Below, one piece after another: positions 18,999 through 28,577 of a stretch of DNA of 64,000 nt. Below the pieces are notes generated by a model. That model searched no databases. It was given only the letters and a program-made list of their open reading frames with translations, and was not told where the DNA came from. The translations under genes and the position numbers were made by a program. The stretch spans positions 434,001 through 498,000 of the forward strand of contig NZ_JAFEUU010000002.1 of NCBI RefSeq assembly GCF_017355885.1, read 5' to 3'. The DNA is from Sabulicella rubraurantiaca (GTDB lineage Bacteria > Pseudomonadota > Alphaproteobacteria > Acetobacterales > Acetobacteraceae). Within the stretch, counting starts at the first letter, position 1, and the number at the start of each line of letters is the position of its first letter.

Positions 18999-19888
18999 AG
19001 CGCCACCCCCAGCCTCTGGAGACCCTCGTGCTAGACGGGCTGCCGGAGGAGGCGGTGCCAGCCTTCGAGGCGGCGCTGCTGTCGGTCAGTGCCACGGTGG
19101 CGCTGTTCCGGGACGAGCCGACGGATACCTGGCGGATCGAGGCGGTGCGCGAGGCGACGGCCGATCCCGCCGCGCTGCAGGCGGCGCTCGCCCTCGCCTC
19201 CGGGCTGACGGGGCATGAGGCGGCGCTGGAGCGGCACGACACCGAGGCGGATGGCTGGCTGGCCCGCACGGTGGAGGCCTTTCCGGTCATGGCGGTGGGG
19301 CTGCGCTTCCTGCTTCGCCCGACCCATGTGCCGCAAGACCCCGTCTATGGGCGCATCGCGCTGACGCTGGATGCCGGGCTCGCCTTCGGCTCGGGTGAGC
19401 ACAACTCGACGCGCGGCTGCTTGATGGCGCTGGAGGCTCTGCCCCGGCGTGGGCGGCAGCGGGCGCGGGTGCTCGACCTCGGCTCCGGCAGCGGCATCCT
19501 GGCCATGGCGGCGGCGAAGCTCTGGGGCTGCAAGGTGCTGGCCACGGATATCGAGCCGTGGTCGGTGCGGGTCGCGCAGGACAACGCGGTAATGAACGGG
19601 CTGCGCGGGCGGGTCCGCGCCATCCTGGCCGATGGCTGGCGCGCCGCCGCAGTGCGGAGGCCCGCGCCCTATGACCTCGTCTTCGCCAACATCCTGGCGC
19701 GGCCGCTCTGCGCCATGGCGAAGGACCTCGCGGATCATCTGGCGCCGGGCGGCACGGCGATCCTGGCCGGGCTGCTCGGGACGCAGGTGCCGATGGTGCT
19801 GGCAGCGCACCGGCGCCAGGGTCTGGTGCTGGAGCGGCGGCTGGACCTGGCGCCCTGGGCGACGCTGGTGCTGCGGAAGCGGGGCTGA
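18995..19888 (+). CDS. prmA: ribosomal protein L11 methyltransferase
   Basis: A 297-residue class I methyltransferase that trimethylates ribosomal protein L11. The N-terminal substrate-recognition domain is followed by the PrmA signatures LTLDAGLAFGSGEHNSTRGCL, SAM motif I VLDLGSGSGILAMAA, ATDIEPWSV, and the active-site motif FANILARPL (DLVFANI). The start is TTG 18995, overlapping the uvrD stop as TTGA; no ATG or GTG is available before the conserved domain, so the TTG is well supported. Translational coupling to uvrD is implied. The glycine riboswitch begins about 60 bases after its stop. Confidence 0.94.
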
Positions 19889-19947
19889 GCGCCGCGTTTC
19901 CGCCTTGCATCTGCCTCCCATAGCAGGCATTACCACGCGGTCCGCGC

Positions 19948-20146
19948 ACCGCGCGCGGGAGAGAATCCTCGCCCTCGGGCGGAGGGTCGCCGAAGGCGCA
20001 ACCGGCCCCCGGAAACGCTCAGGCAAAAGGGCCGCGCGCGGACACCAGGACACTCTGGAAAGCCCGGAGCCAGCGATGGCGCCGGCACCGACGGAGTAAG
20101 GGAAGCTTGGCTTCCTGAATCTCTCAGGTCCATGGACAGAGGGGGG
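19948..20146 (+). promoter_or_regulatory. tandem glycine riboswitch upstream of gcvT
   Basis: Two consecutive glycine aptamers are recognisable by conserved segments. Aptamer 1: GGGAGAGA (19957-19964), CGCCGAAGGCGCAA (19989-20002), GCTCAGGCAAAAGG (20017-20030) and the linker-side ACTCTGGAAAGC (20052-20063). Aptamer 2: CACCGACGGAGTAAG (20086-20100), a GGAAGC/GCTTCC hairpin, CTCTCAGG (20121-20128) and GGACAGAGGGG (20134-20144). Glycine riboswitches switch on glycine-cleavage genes when glycine is in excess. gcvT starts 41 bases further on. I see no obvious intrinsic terminator between the switch and the start, so control may act on translation initiation (inference). Confidence 0.93.
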
Positions 20147-20186
20147 CCACGACCTCGAACCGCCGCGTGCGCGGCAGGGAGAATGC

Positions 20187-21269
20187 GTGGCCGACGAAGT
20201 CCTGCTCGAAACCCCGCTGGCGGGTCTGCACCGTGAACTGGGCGGCCGCATGGTGCCCTTCGCGGGTTATTCCATGCCCGTGCAGTACCCGGCCGGCATC
20301 ATGGCCGAGCACCTGCATTGCCGCGCCCATGCTGCCCTGTTCGACGTCTCCCATATGGGCCAGGCGGAGCTGGTGGGCGAAGGCGCCGCGGCGGCGCTGG
20401 AGCGCCTGACCCCCGCCGAGGTGCAGGCGCTGAAGCCGGGCCGCCAGCGCTACGGCCTGCTGCTGAACGAGCGCGGCGGCATCGTGGACGACTTCATGGT
20501 CGCCAATCTGGGTGACCGGCTCTTCCTGGTGGCGAACGCCTCGCGCAAGCACGTGGACTTCCCGCTGATCGAATCCGTGCTGCCCGCCGGGGTGCGGCTG
20601 CGTCCCCTGCCCGAACGTGCCCTGCTGGCGCTGCAAGGGCCGGCGGTGGCGTCAATCATCCCCACCGAGATGGGCTTCATGGGCATCAGCGCGATGGAGA
20701 TCGCCGGCATCCCGGTCATCACCTCCCGCTCCGGCTATACGGGCGAGGACGGGCTGGAGATCAGCGTGGCGGCCGACAAGGCCGAAGCGCTGGCACGGCA
20801 TCTCCTTTCCCTGCCCGGCGTCATGCCCGCCGGGCTTGGCGCGCGTGACTCGCTGCGGCTGGAGGCAGGGCTCTGCCTCTACGGCAATGACCTCGATGAG
20901 AACACAAACCCGGTCGAGGCCGCGCTGGTCTGGTCCATGGGCAAGCGCCGCCGCATGGCCTGGGACTTCGCCGGCGCCGAGCCGGTGCGCGAGGCGCTGG
21001 ACAATGGCCCGAAGCGCCTGCGCGTCGGCATCCGTCCCGAGGGTCGCCAGCCCGCCCGCGCCCACACCGCGATCGAGAGCGGCGGCGCGACGGTGGGCGA
21101 GGTGACCTCCGGCGGGTTTGGCCCCTCGGTCGGGGCGCCGGTCGCCATGGGCTATGTCCGACGCGACCTCGCCGCCGACGGCACGCCGCTTGAGCTTCGC
21201 GTGCGTGACAAGGCCCTGCCGGCCCGCGTCGCCCCCACGCCCTTCCAACCCCATCGCTACGCCCGCTGA
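20187..21269 (+). CDS. gcvT: aminomethyltransferase, glycine cleavage T protein
   Basis: A 360-residue T protein of the glycine cleavage system, which transfers the methylene group from the H-protein aminomethyl-lipoyl arm to tetrahydrofolate and releases ammonia. Landmarks are [43 protein letters not shown] (folate-binding region) and [20 protein letters not shown] 20187 follows a Shine-Dalgarno-like GGGAGA. It lies directly behind the glycine riboswitch and is the first gene of gcvT-gcvH-gcvP. Confidence 0.97.
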   Translation: MADEVLLETPLAGLHRELGGRMVPFAGYSMPVQYPAGIMAEHLHCRAHAALFDVSHMGQAELVGEGAAAALERLTPAEVQALKPGRQRYGLLLNERGGIVDDFMVANLGDRLFLVANASRKHVDFPLIESVLPAGVRLRPLPERALLALQGPAVASIIPTEMGFMGISAMEIAGIPVITSRSGYTGEDGLEISVAADKAEALARHLLSLPGVMPAGLGARDSLRLEAGLCLYGNDLDENTNPVEAALVWSMGKRRRMAWDFAGAEPVREALDNGPKRLRVGIRPEGRQPARAHTAIESGGATVGEVTSGGFGPSVGAPVAMGYVRRDLAADGTPLELRVRDKALPARVAPTPFQPHRYAR

Positions 21270-21282
21270 AAGGATCGCACCC

Positions 21283-21654
21283 ATGACCATGAAGTTCACC
21301 AAGGACCATGAGTGGCTCCGCATCGAGGGCGACGCGGCGACGGTCGGCATCACCGACCATGCGCAGAACGCGCTGGGCGACGTGGTCTTCGTGGACCTGC
21401 CGGAGCCGGGCCGCGAGGTGCAGGCCGGCGAGGCCATCGCGGTGGTGGAGAGCGTCAAGGCGGCGAGCGACGTCTATGCCCCGATCACCGGCAAGATCGT
21501 CGAGGTGAACGCCGCGCTGGTGGACAATCCGGGCCTCGTGAACCAGGCCCCGACCGGCGAGGGCTGGTTCTTCCGCATCGCCCCCGAGGGTGAGCTGCCG
21601 GACGACCTCATGGACGCCGACGCCTACGCCTCCCACGTGGAGAGCCTGGCATGA
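21283..21654 (+). CDS. gcvH: glycine cleavage H protein
   Basis: A 123-residue lipoyl carrier that shuttles the aminomethyl group between the P, T and L proteins. The lipoylated lysine is K59 in [14 protein letters not shown], and the N-terminus [11 protein letters not shown] is typical. ATG 21283 is used; ATG 21289, two codons on, is an alternative. It follows gcvT by 13 bases and its stop overlaps the gcvP start as ATGA, so H and P are translationally coupled. Confidence 0.97.
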   Translation: MTMKFTKDHEWLRIEGDAATVGITDHAQNALGDVVFVDLPEPGREVQAGEAIAVVESVKAASDVYAPITGKIVEVNAALVDNPGLVNQAPTGEGWFFRIAPEGELPDDLMDADAYASHVESLA

Positions 21655-24524
21655 GTGACCTCGCCACGCTGGCGGCGCTGGAGGACCAGGGCGAGTTCAT
21701 CCGCCGCCACATCGGCCCCTCCGAGGCCGAGATCACGGAGATGCTGCGCGTCGTCGGCGCGGCGAGCCTGGAGGATCTAGTCTCCCGCACCGTGCCCGGT
21801 CCGATCCGCGGCGCCGACCTGTCCGCACTCCCCGCCCCGGTGAACGAGGCGGGTGCCCTGGCCGAGCTGCGCGCCCTTGCGGGACGCAATCAGGTGAAGC
21901 GCTCGCTGATCGGCATGGGGTATCACGGCACCCGCACCCCGCCGGTCATCCTGCGCAACGTGCTGGAGAACCCGGGCTGGTACACCGCCTACACCCCCTA
22001 TCAGGCGGAGATCGCCCAGGGCCGGCTGGAGGCGCTGGTCAACTTCCAGACCATGGTGACCGACCTGACCGGGCTGCCAGTCGCCAATGCCTCCCTGCTC
22101 GACGAGGGCACGGCGGCGGCGGAGGCGGTGACGCTGGCGCATGGGCAGCACAAGGGCCGCTCCGCGGTTCTGGTGGTGGCGGATGACCTGCATCCGCAGA
22201 CCCTCGCCGTCGTGCGCGTGCGCGCGGAGCCGGTCGGCATCCGCGTCGTGGTGGCGTCGGTCTCCGGCCTCGCGGATGCCATCGCGGTGGAGAGGCCTTT
22301 CGCGGTGCTGACCCAGTATCCGGGCACGGAAGGCGCGCTGCGCGACATCGCACCCGAGATCGCGGCGGCGCAGGCGGCAGGCGCCCTCTCCATTGTCGCG
22401 ACGGACCTGCTGGCGCTGACGCTGCTCACCCCGCCCGGCGAGATGGGGGCGGACATCGTCGTCGGTTCCTCGCAGCGTTTCGGTGTGCCGATGGGCTATG
22501 GCGGGCCGCACGCCGCCTTCATGGCGGTGAAGGACGGGCTGAAGCGCTCCCTGCCCGGTCGCCTCGTCGGCGTGTCGGTGGATGCAATGGGCGCGCCGGC
22601 CATGCGCCTCGCCCTGCAGACGCGCGAGCAGCACATCCGGCGAGAGAAGGCGACGAGCAACATCTGCACCGCGCAGGTGCTGCTGGCCGTCATGGCCTCC
22701 ATGTACGCGGTGTGGCACGGGCCGGAGGGGCTGAAGCGCATCGCCCGCCGGGTGAACCTGCTGGCGCGGCTGCTGGCCAGCGCCTCCCGTTTCCCGCTGC
22801 GGCATGAGGCCTTCTTCGACACCGTCACCTTCGAGACGGGCGCCGAGACCGACGCGGTGATGGCGGCGGCGCTGGAGGCCGGGTTCAACCTGCGCCGCCT
22901 GGACGGCGCCGTGTCCGTCGCGCTGGACGAGACGGTGACGCGCGAGGAGCTGGACGCGCTCGCCCGCGTTCTGGGCGGCGCACCGGGCACAGCCAAGGGC
23001 GGCATCCCGCAGGTGCTGGAGCGGCGCTCCCCCTTCCTGCAGGCGGAGGTGTTCAACACCCACCACGCCGAGCACGCGATGCTGCGCTACCTGAAGCGGC
23101 TCGAGGACAAGGACGTGGCGCTCAATCGCTCCATGATCCCGCTCGGCTCCTGCACCATGAAGCTGAACTCCACGGCGGAGATGATCCCCATCACCTGGCC
23201 GGGCTTCAGCGACCTGCATCCCTTCGCGCCTGCCTCCCAGGCCGAGGGCTACATCGCCCTGATCCGCCAGCTGGAGGCGTGGCTCTGTGCCGTGACCGGC
23301 TTCGCCGCCGTGTCGCTGCAGCCCAATGCCGGATCGCAGGGGGAATATGCCGGGCTGCTCGCCATCCGTGCCTGGCACCTTTCGCGCGGCGACACGCAGC
23401 GCGATGTCTGCCTCATCCCTTCCAGCGCGCATGGCACCAACCCCGCCTCGGCCGTCATGGCCGGGATGAAGGTGGTGGTCGTGGCCTGCGACCGCGACGG
23501 CAACGTGGACCTCGATGACCTGCGCGCAAAGGCGGAGCAGCATAAGGACCGGCTCGCCGCGTTGATGGTGACCTACCCCTCCACCCATGGCGTGTACGAG
23601 GAGGCAATCCGCGAGATCTGCGCCACGGTGCATGAGCGGGGCGGGCAGGTCTACATGGACGGCGCGAACATGAACGCGCAGCTCGGCCTCACCTCGCCGG
23701 CCGCGATCGGCGCCGACGTGTGCCACCTGAACCTGCACAAGACCTTCTGCATCCCGCATGGCGGCGGCGGGCCGGGCGTCGGCCCGGTGGGGGTGGCGGC
23801 GCATCTCGCGCCCTTCCTGCCCAACCACCCGCTGCTGGCCGAGGCGGGGCCCGAGACGGGCGTCGGCCCCGTCAGCGCCGCGCCCTTCGGCTCGGCCGCC
23901 ATCCTGCCAATCTCCTACGCCTATATCCGCATGATGGGAGCGGAGGGGATGCGGCGCGCGACGGAGATCGCCATCCTCAATGCCAACTACATGGCGGCGC
24001 AGCTGCGCGACCATTTCCCGGTGCTGTATCGCGGCGCCAAGGGCATGGTGGCGCATGAGTGCATCCTGGATTGCCGGGGCTTCGGCCAGGGCGGCGGGGT
24101 GCTGGTGGAGGACATTGCCAAGCGCCTGCAGGATTATGGCTTCCACGCCCCCACCATGTCCTGGCCGGTCAATGGCACGCTGATGGTGGAGCCGACGGAA
24201 AGCGAGCCCAAGGCCGAGATGGACCGGTTCATCGAGGCGATGGTGAGCATCCGCGCCGAGATCCGCGCCGTCGAGCAGGGCCGGGCCGACCGCAAGGACA
24301 ATCCCCTGAAGAACGCCCCGCACACGGCGGCGGAGGTGATGTCCAGCGACTGGTCCCACCCCTATACCCGCGAGCAGGCCGCCTTCCCCCTGCCCTGGGT
24401 CCGCGCTGCCAAGTACTGGCCGCCGGTGAAGCGCGTGGACAACGTCCATGGCGACCGCAACCTGGTCTGCACCTGCGCACCGCTGGAAGCCTACGCCGAG
24501 CGGCAGTTGCAGGCCGCCGAGTAG
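21651..24524 (+). CDS. gcvP: glycine dehydrogenase (decarboxylating), glycine cleavage P protein, full length
   Basis: A 957-residue single-chain P protein, so both halves are fused rather than split as gcvPA/gcvPB. The N-terminus [13 protein letters not shown] and the [12 protein letters not shown] region mark the first half. The PLP-binding lysine is K697 in [18 protein letters not shown] of the second half. The enzyme decarboxylates glycine and loads the aminomethyl group on GcvH. It overlaps gcvH by four bases (ATGA). The fourth system component, lipoamide dehydrogenase, is not in this window. Control is presumably through the upstream glycine riboswitch. Confidence 0.97.
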   Translation: MSDLATLAALEDQGEFIRRHIGPSEAEITEMLRVVGAASLEDLVSRTVPGPIRGADLSALPAPVNEAGALAELRALAGRNQVKRSLIGMGYHGTRTPPVILRNVLENPGWYTAYTPYQAEIAQGRLEALVNFQTMVTDLTGLPVANASLLDEGTAAAEAVTLAHGQHKGRSAVLVVADDLHPQTLAVVRVRAEPVGIRVVVASVSGLADAIAVERPFAVLTQYPGTEGALRDIAPEIAAAQAAGALSIVATDLLALTLLTPPGEMGADIVVGSSQRFGVPMGYGGPHAAFMAVKDGLKRSLPGRLVGVSVDAMGAPAMRLALQTREQHIRREKATSNICTAQVLLAVMASMYAVWHGPEGLKRIARRVNLLARLLASASRFPLRHEAFFDTVTFETGAETDAVMAAALEAGFNLRRLDGAVSVALDETVTREELDALARVLGGAPGTAKGGIPQVLERRSPFLQAEVFNTHHAEHAMLRYLKRLEDKDVALNRSMIPLGSCTMKLNSTAEMIPITWPGFSDLHPFAPASQAEGYIALIRQLEAWLCAVTGFAAVSLQPNAGSQGEYAGLLAIRAWHLSRGDTQRDVCLIPSSAHGTNPASAVMAGMKVVVVACDRDGNVDLDDLRAKAEQHKDRLAALMVTYPSTHGVYEEAIREICATVHERGGQVYMDGANMNAQLGLTSPAAIGADVCHLNLHKTFCIPHGGGGPGVGPVGVAAHLAPFLPNHPLLAEAGPETGVGPVSAAPFGSAAILPISYAYIRMMGAEGMRRATEIAILNANYMAAQLRDHFPVLYRGAKGMVAHECILDCRGFGQGGGVLVEDIAKRLQDYGFHAPTMSWPVNGTLMVEPTESEPKAEMDRFIEAMVSIRAEIRAVEQGRADRKDNPLKNAPHTAAEVMSSDWSHPYTREQAAFPLPWVRAAKYWPPVKRVDNVHGDRNLVCTCAPLEAYAERQLQAAE

Positions 24525-24557
24525 CCGGAAGGGGCGGGACGCGTTACGTTCCACCCC

Positions 24558-25964
24558 ATGCGCTATGTTTCCACCCGTGGCGAAGCCGCCCCCCGCGGCT
24601 TCGAGGATGTCCTGCTTGCCGGGCTGGCGGAGGATGGTGGGCTGTTCCTGCCCGCATCCTGGCCCAGCTTCTCGGCCGCCGAATGGCGCGAGATGCGCGG
24701 CCTGCCCTATGCGGAGTTGGCCGCCCGGGTGATCCATCCCTTCACCGGCGGGTCCATCCCATTCGAGACGCTGCTGGGTCTGTGCCGGGATTCCTATGCC
24801 GGGTTCCGCCACCCCGCCGTGGCGCCGCTGGTGCAGCTGGACTCGCGCTCCTTCGCGCTGGAGCTGTTCCACGGCCCTACCCTGGCCTTCAAGGACATGG
24901 CCTTGCAGCTGCTTGGGCGGCTCTTCGACCACGTGCTGGCGAAGCGGGGCGAGCGCATCACCATTGTCGGCGCCACCTCGGGCGACACTGGCTCTGCCGC
25001 CATCGAGGCGTGCCGGGACCGCGCCTCGGTGGACATCGTGATCCTGCACCCGCTGGGCCGCACCTCGGAGGTGCAGCGGCGGCAGATGACCACGGTGCTG
25101 TCGCCCAATGTCGCCAACCTCGCCATCGAAGGCAGCTTCGACGACTGCCAGGATCTGGTGAAGGCGATGTTCGTGGATGCGCCCTTCCGGGAGGAGATGC
25201 GCCTCGCCGCGGTGAACAGCATCAACTGGGCGCGCATCGCGGCGCAGATCCCCTACTATGCCGCCGCTGCCCTGGCCCTCGGCGCGCCGGAGCGCGAGGT
25301 GGCGGTCAGCGTGCCCACTGGGAATTTCGGCAACGTGCTGGCGGCCTGGGCGGCGAAGCGCATGGGTCTGCCCATCGCCCGCTTCATCGTCGGCTCCAAC
25401 CGCAACGATATCCTGGTGCGCTTCCTCGCCTCCAACGACATGAGCGCGAAGCCGGTGGAGCCCTCGCTCTCGCCCTCCATGGACATCCAGGTCTCCTCCA
25501 ATTTCGAGCGGCTGCTTTACGGCCTGCTGGGCGACGACCCGGCCGCCACCGCGCGGGTGATGCGGGAATTCCGTGCCACCGGCCGGATGCCGGTGCCCGA
25601 TGCCGCCTGGCGCGCCGCCTCGGCGCAGTTCCAGGGCTTCACCCTGGATGATGCCGGCACGCTGGAGGAAATCCGCCGCGTGCACCGCGCCTCCGGCTAC
25701 CTGCTGGACCCGCACACTGCCATCGGCACCGCCGCCGCCCGCGCCTTGGCGCCGGAAGACAAGGGGATGCCGGTGATCGTCGCCGCCACTGCCCACCCGG
25801 CCAAGTTCCCCGACGCGGTGGAACAGGCCACCGGGCTGCGCCCCGCCCTGCCCCCCGCCCTTGCCGACCTCTACGAGCGGGAGGAGCGCCTCGCCGTGCT
25901 GCCGAACGACTTGCGTGAGACGCAGGGCTTTGTGCGTAGTCATGCACTGCGCAACGCCGCCTGA
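24558..25964 (+). CDS. thrC: threonine synthase
   Basis: A 468-residue PLP enzyme of the long threonine synthase type (MRYVSTRGEA... start, as in proteobacterial ThrC), converting O-phosphohomoserine to threonine. The PLP lysine is K112 in HGPTLAFKDMALQLLG; the phosphate loop is GATSGDTGSAA; NSINWARI and VSVPTGNFGNVLA are further landmarks. The gene is 33 bases after gcvP and 17 bases before the M16 peptidase, an order seen widely next to thrC in alphaproteobacteria. A second, distant ThrC-like protein at 48146-49261 is shorter and probably does a different reaction. Confidence 0.96.
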   Translation: MRYVSTRGEAAPRGFEDVLLAGLAEDGGLFLPASWPSFSAAEWREMRGLPYAELAARVIHPFTGGSIPFETLLGLCRDSYAGFRHPAVAPLVQLDSRSFALELFHGPTLAFKDMALQLLGRLFDHVLAKRGERITIVGATSGDTGSAAIEACRDRASVDIVILHPLGRTSEVQRRQMTTVLSPNVANLAIEGSFDDCQDLVKAMFVDAPFREEMRLAAVNSINWARIAAQIPYYAAAALALGAPEREVAVSVPTGNFGNVLAAWAAKRMGLPIARFIVGSNRNDILVRFLASNDMSAKPVEPSLSPSMDIQVSSNFERLLYGLLGDDPAATARVMREFRATGRMPVPDAAWRAASAQFQGFTLDDAGTLEEIRRVHRASGYLLDPHTAIGTAAARALAPEDKGMPVIVAATAHPAKFPDAVEQATGLRPALPPALADLYEREERLAVLPNDLRETQGFVRSHALRNAA

Positions 25965-25981
25965 AGGGCCATATCCCGAAT

Positions 25982-27238
25982 ATGCTGAACATCACCACCC
26001 TGCCCAGCGGCCTGATCGTCGCCTCCGAGCACATGCCGCGGGTCGAGACCGTCTCCATCGGCGCCTATGTCCATGCCGGCACGCGCAACGAGAGCGCGGA
26101 GGAGAACGGCGCCTCCCACTTCCTGGAGCACATGGCCTTCAAGGGCACGGGCAAGCGTGACGCCGCCGCCATCGCGCGGGAGATCGAGAATGTCGGCGGG
26201 CATATCAACGCCTACACGGCGCGGGAGCAGACCGCCTATTACTGCAAGGTGCTGAAGGAGGATGCCGGGCTGGCCGCCGACATCATCGGCGACATACTTT
26301 GCCACTCCACCCTGGTTCCGGACGAGCTGGAGCGCGAGCGCGGCGTCATCCTGCAGGAGATCGGCCAGGCCAACGACACGCCGGACGATATCGTCTTCGA
26401 CCATTTCCAGGAGACGTGCTTCCCCGACCAGCCCATGGGCCGGCCCACTCTGGGCCGCGCCGAGATCATCGAGCGCATGCCGCGCGAGGCGCTGACGGGG
26501 TACATGCGGCGCCACTACGGCCAGTCCCGCATGCTGGTCGCCGCCGCCGGCGCCATCGAGCACGAGGCGCTGCTGGAGATGGTCCGCACCCATTTCCAGG
26601 ATCTGCCCGAAGTCGCGCCCCCCGCGCCCGAGCCCGCGCGCTACCGGGGCGGCGAGTTCCGCGAGGAGCGGGAGCTCGATCAGGTCCACCTCGTCCTTGG
26701 CTTCCCCGGCACGCGCTACGGCGACGAGGACCACCACGCCTCGCTGCTGCTCTCCACCCTGCTCGGCGGCGGCATGTCCTCGCGGCTCTTCCAGGAAATC
26801 CGTGAGAAGCGCGGGCTGGTCTATTCCATCTACTCCTTCGCCCACCCTTACGAGGATAGCGGCGTCTTCGCCTTCTATGCCGGGACGGGCGAGGACCAGG
26901 CAGCCGAGCTGGTGCCCGTGGCGGTGGAGGAGCTGAAGCGCGTCCAGCGCGACGTGACGGAGGAGGAGCTGCGCCGGGCCAAGGCGCAGCTTCGCGCCTC
27001 GCTGCTCATGTCGCTGGAAAGCACCGGCTCCCGCTGCGAGCAGATCGCGCGGCAGATCCAGGTGCACGGGAGGGTGATCCCGGTGGAGGAGACTAAGGCC
27101 AAGATCGCCGCAGTCTCCGTGGAGGATGTGCAGCGCGTCGCGGCGAAGCTGTTCCGCAGCACGCCCTCCCTGGCGACGCTGGGCCCGGTCTCCCGCGTGC
27201 CTTCCCTCGCCAGCATCGCCGAAAGCCTGGCGGCGTGA
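25982..27238 (+). CDS. M16 family zinc peptidase (processing peptidase type)
   Basis: A 418-residue M16B peptidase related to the mitochondrial processing peptidase beta subunit. The inverted zinc motif HFLEH (H46, E49, H50) and the distal ligand E126 in RGVILQEI are present, so this copy should be active. GGGMSSRLFQEIREKRGLVYSIYSF is the conserved C-terminal domain signature. It probably degrades small peptides or processes exported proteins in the periplasm or cytosol, although no signal peptide is evident. The stop overlaps the GTG start of pmbA (GTGA). Its place immediately after thrC is a conserved alphaproteobacterial arrangement. Confidence 0.92.
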   Translation: MLNITTLPSGLIVASEHMPRVETVSIGAYVHAGTRNESAEENGASHFLEHMAFKGTGKRDAAAIAREIENVGGHINAYTAREQTAYYCKVLKEDAGLAADIIGDILCHSTLVPDELERERGVILQEIGQANDTPDDIVFDHFQETCFPDQPMGRPTLGRAEIIERMPREALTGYMRRHYGQSRMLVAAAGAIEHEALLEMVRTHFQDLPEVAPPAPEPARYRGGEFREERELDQVHLVLGFPGTRYGDEDHHASLLLSTLLGGGMSSRLFQEIREKRGLVYSIYSFAHPYEDSGVFAFYAGTGEDQAAELVPVAVEELKRVQRDVTEEELRRAKAQLRASLLMSLESTGSRCEQIARQIQVHGRVIPVEETKAKIAAVSVEDVQRVAAKLFRSTPSLATLGPVSRVPSLASIAESLAA

Positions 27239-28563
27239 ACCGGCAGGACCGCCTCGCCGCCCTGCTGGATGCGGCCCGCCGCGCCGGAGCGGACCAAGCC
27301 GATGCGCTGCTGATCGAATCCGCCTCGCTGGCCGTGCAGCGCCGGCTCGGCCAGATCGAGCAGCTGGAGCGGTCGGAATCAGTGGATTTCGGCCTGCGCG
27401 TCTTTCTGGGCCGCCGCGTCGCGACGGTGAGCGGCACCGATGCCTCGCCCGAGGGCTTCGCCGCCCTGGCCGAGCGTGCCGTCGCCATGGCCCGCGTGGT
27501 TCCCGAGGACCCGCATGCCGAGATCCCGGAGGTGCCCCACGCGCCGGATGCCCTGGCCCTCGACCTCGATGACCGCGAGGAACCCTCGGCCGAGGCGCTG
27601 TTGGAGCGCGCTGCCGCGGCCGAGGAAGCAGCCCTGGCCGTTTCCGGCGTATCCAACAGCGAAGGCGCCTCGGCCGGCTGGGCGCGCGGCACCCGCGCCC
27701 TCGCCACCTCGCGCGGCTTCTTCGGCGAATACGTCCGCGGCTCCCACTCCCTCTCCGCCACCGCCCTGGCCGGCGAGGGGACGGGAATGCAGCGCGACTA
27801 CGACTACAGCGCCGCCACCCACCTCGCCGACCTCGACGCGCCGGAGGTGATCGGCCGCAAGGCTGGGGAGCAGGCCGTGGCCCGGCTGAACCCAAGCCGC
27901 CCGCGCTCCGGCACCGTGCCGGTGGTGTACCACCCGCGCGTAGCGAATTCGCTCCTGTCCCACCTCGCCAACGCCATCAACGGCGCCTCCATCGCGCGCG
28001 GCACCTCCTTCCTGCGCGATGCCATGGGCAAGCAGATCCTGCCCGTCGGGATGACGGTGTGGGACGACCCGCTGCGCCCGCGCGGCCTGCGCTCCCGCCC
28101 CTTCGATGGGGAAGGCGTGCCAGGACGCCGCCTCGCCTTGGTCGAGGGTGGGATGCTGCGTTCCTGGCTGCTCGATTCGCGCTCCGCCCGCCAGCTGGGC
28201 CTCGCCTCCACCGGTCATGCCGCGCGCGGTACCGGCGGCCCGCCCGCGCCCTCCCCCAGCAATCTCTGGATCGAGGCCGGCGCCCCCACGCCGGAGGCGC
28301 TGATGGCCGATATCCGCGAGGGGCTCTTCGTGACCGAACTGATCGGCATGGGGGTGAACCCGGTGACCGGCGACTACTCCCGCGGGGCCGCGGGCTTCAT
28401 GATCCGCGAGGGCAGGATCGCCGAGCCGGTGAGCGAGATCACCATCGCCGGCCGCCTCCCCGATATGTTCCTCGCGCTTTCCGCTGCCTCCGACCTCGTC
28501 TTCCGGCGGGGAACGGATGCGCCGACTCTGCGCGTGGACGGGATGACGCTGGCCGGCGCCTGA
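27235..28563 (+). CDS. pmbA: PmbA/TldE-type metallopeptidase subunit
   Basis: A 442-residue member of the TldD/PmbA (TldE) family. It lacks a HExxxH zinc motif, which distinguishes PmbA/TldE from the catalytic TldD subunit. Recognisable segments are SVDFGLRVFLGRRVATVSGTD, TVWDDPLRPRGL, PFDGEGVPGRRLALVEGGML, LASTGHAARG and IGMGVNPVTGDYSRGAAGFMI. TldD/TldE heterodimers degrade unfolded peptides and take part in maturation of some modified peptides. No tldD partner is in the window. The start is GTG 27235, overlapping the M16 peptidase stop. Confidence 0.9.
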   Translation: MNRQDRLAALLDAARRAGADQADALLIESASLAVQRRLGQIEQLERSESVDFGLRVFLGRRVATVSGTDASPEGFAALAERAVAMARVVPEDPHAEIPEVPHAPDALALDLDDREEPSAEALLERAAAAEEAALAVSGVSNSEGASAGWARGTRALATSRGFFGEYVRGSHSLSATALAGEGTGMQRDYDYSAATHLADLDAPEVIGRKAGEQAVARLNPSRPRSGTVPVVYHPRVANSLLSHLANAINGASIARGTSFLRDAMGKQILPVGMTVWDDPLRPRGLRSRPFDGEGVPGRRLALVEGGMLRSWLLDSRSARQLGLASTGHAARGTGGPPAPSPSNLWIEAGAPTPEALMADIREGLFVTELIGMGVNPVTGDYSRGAAGFMIREGRIAEPVSEITIAGRLPDMFLALSAASDLVFRRGTDAPTLRVDGMTLAGA

Positions 28564-28577
28564 GGCAAGCTGGCGTC

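Noticed and set aside
21777-25943. A minus-strand open frame of 1388 codons opposite gcvP and thrC
   Set aside because: It is the complement of two well-conserved genes; the His/Arg/Gln-rich composition is typical of antisense shadow, with no recognisable domain.
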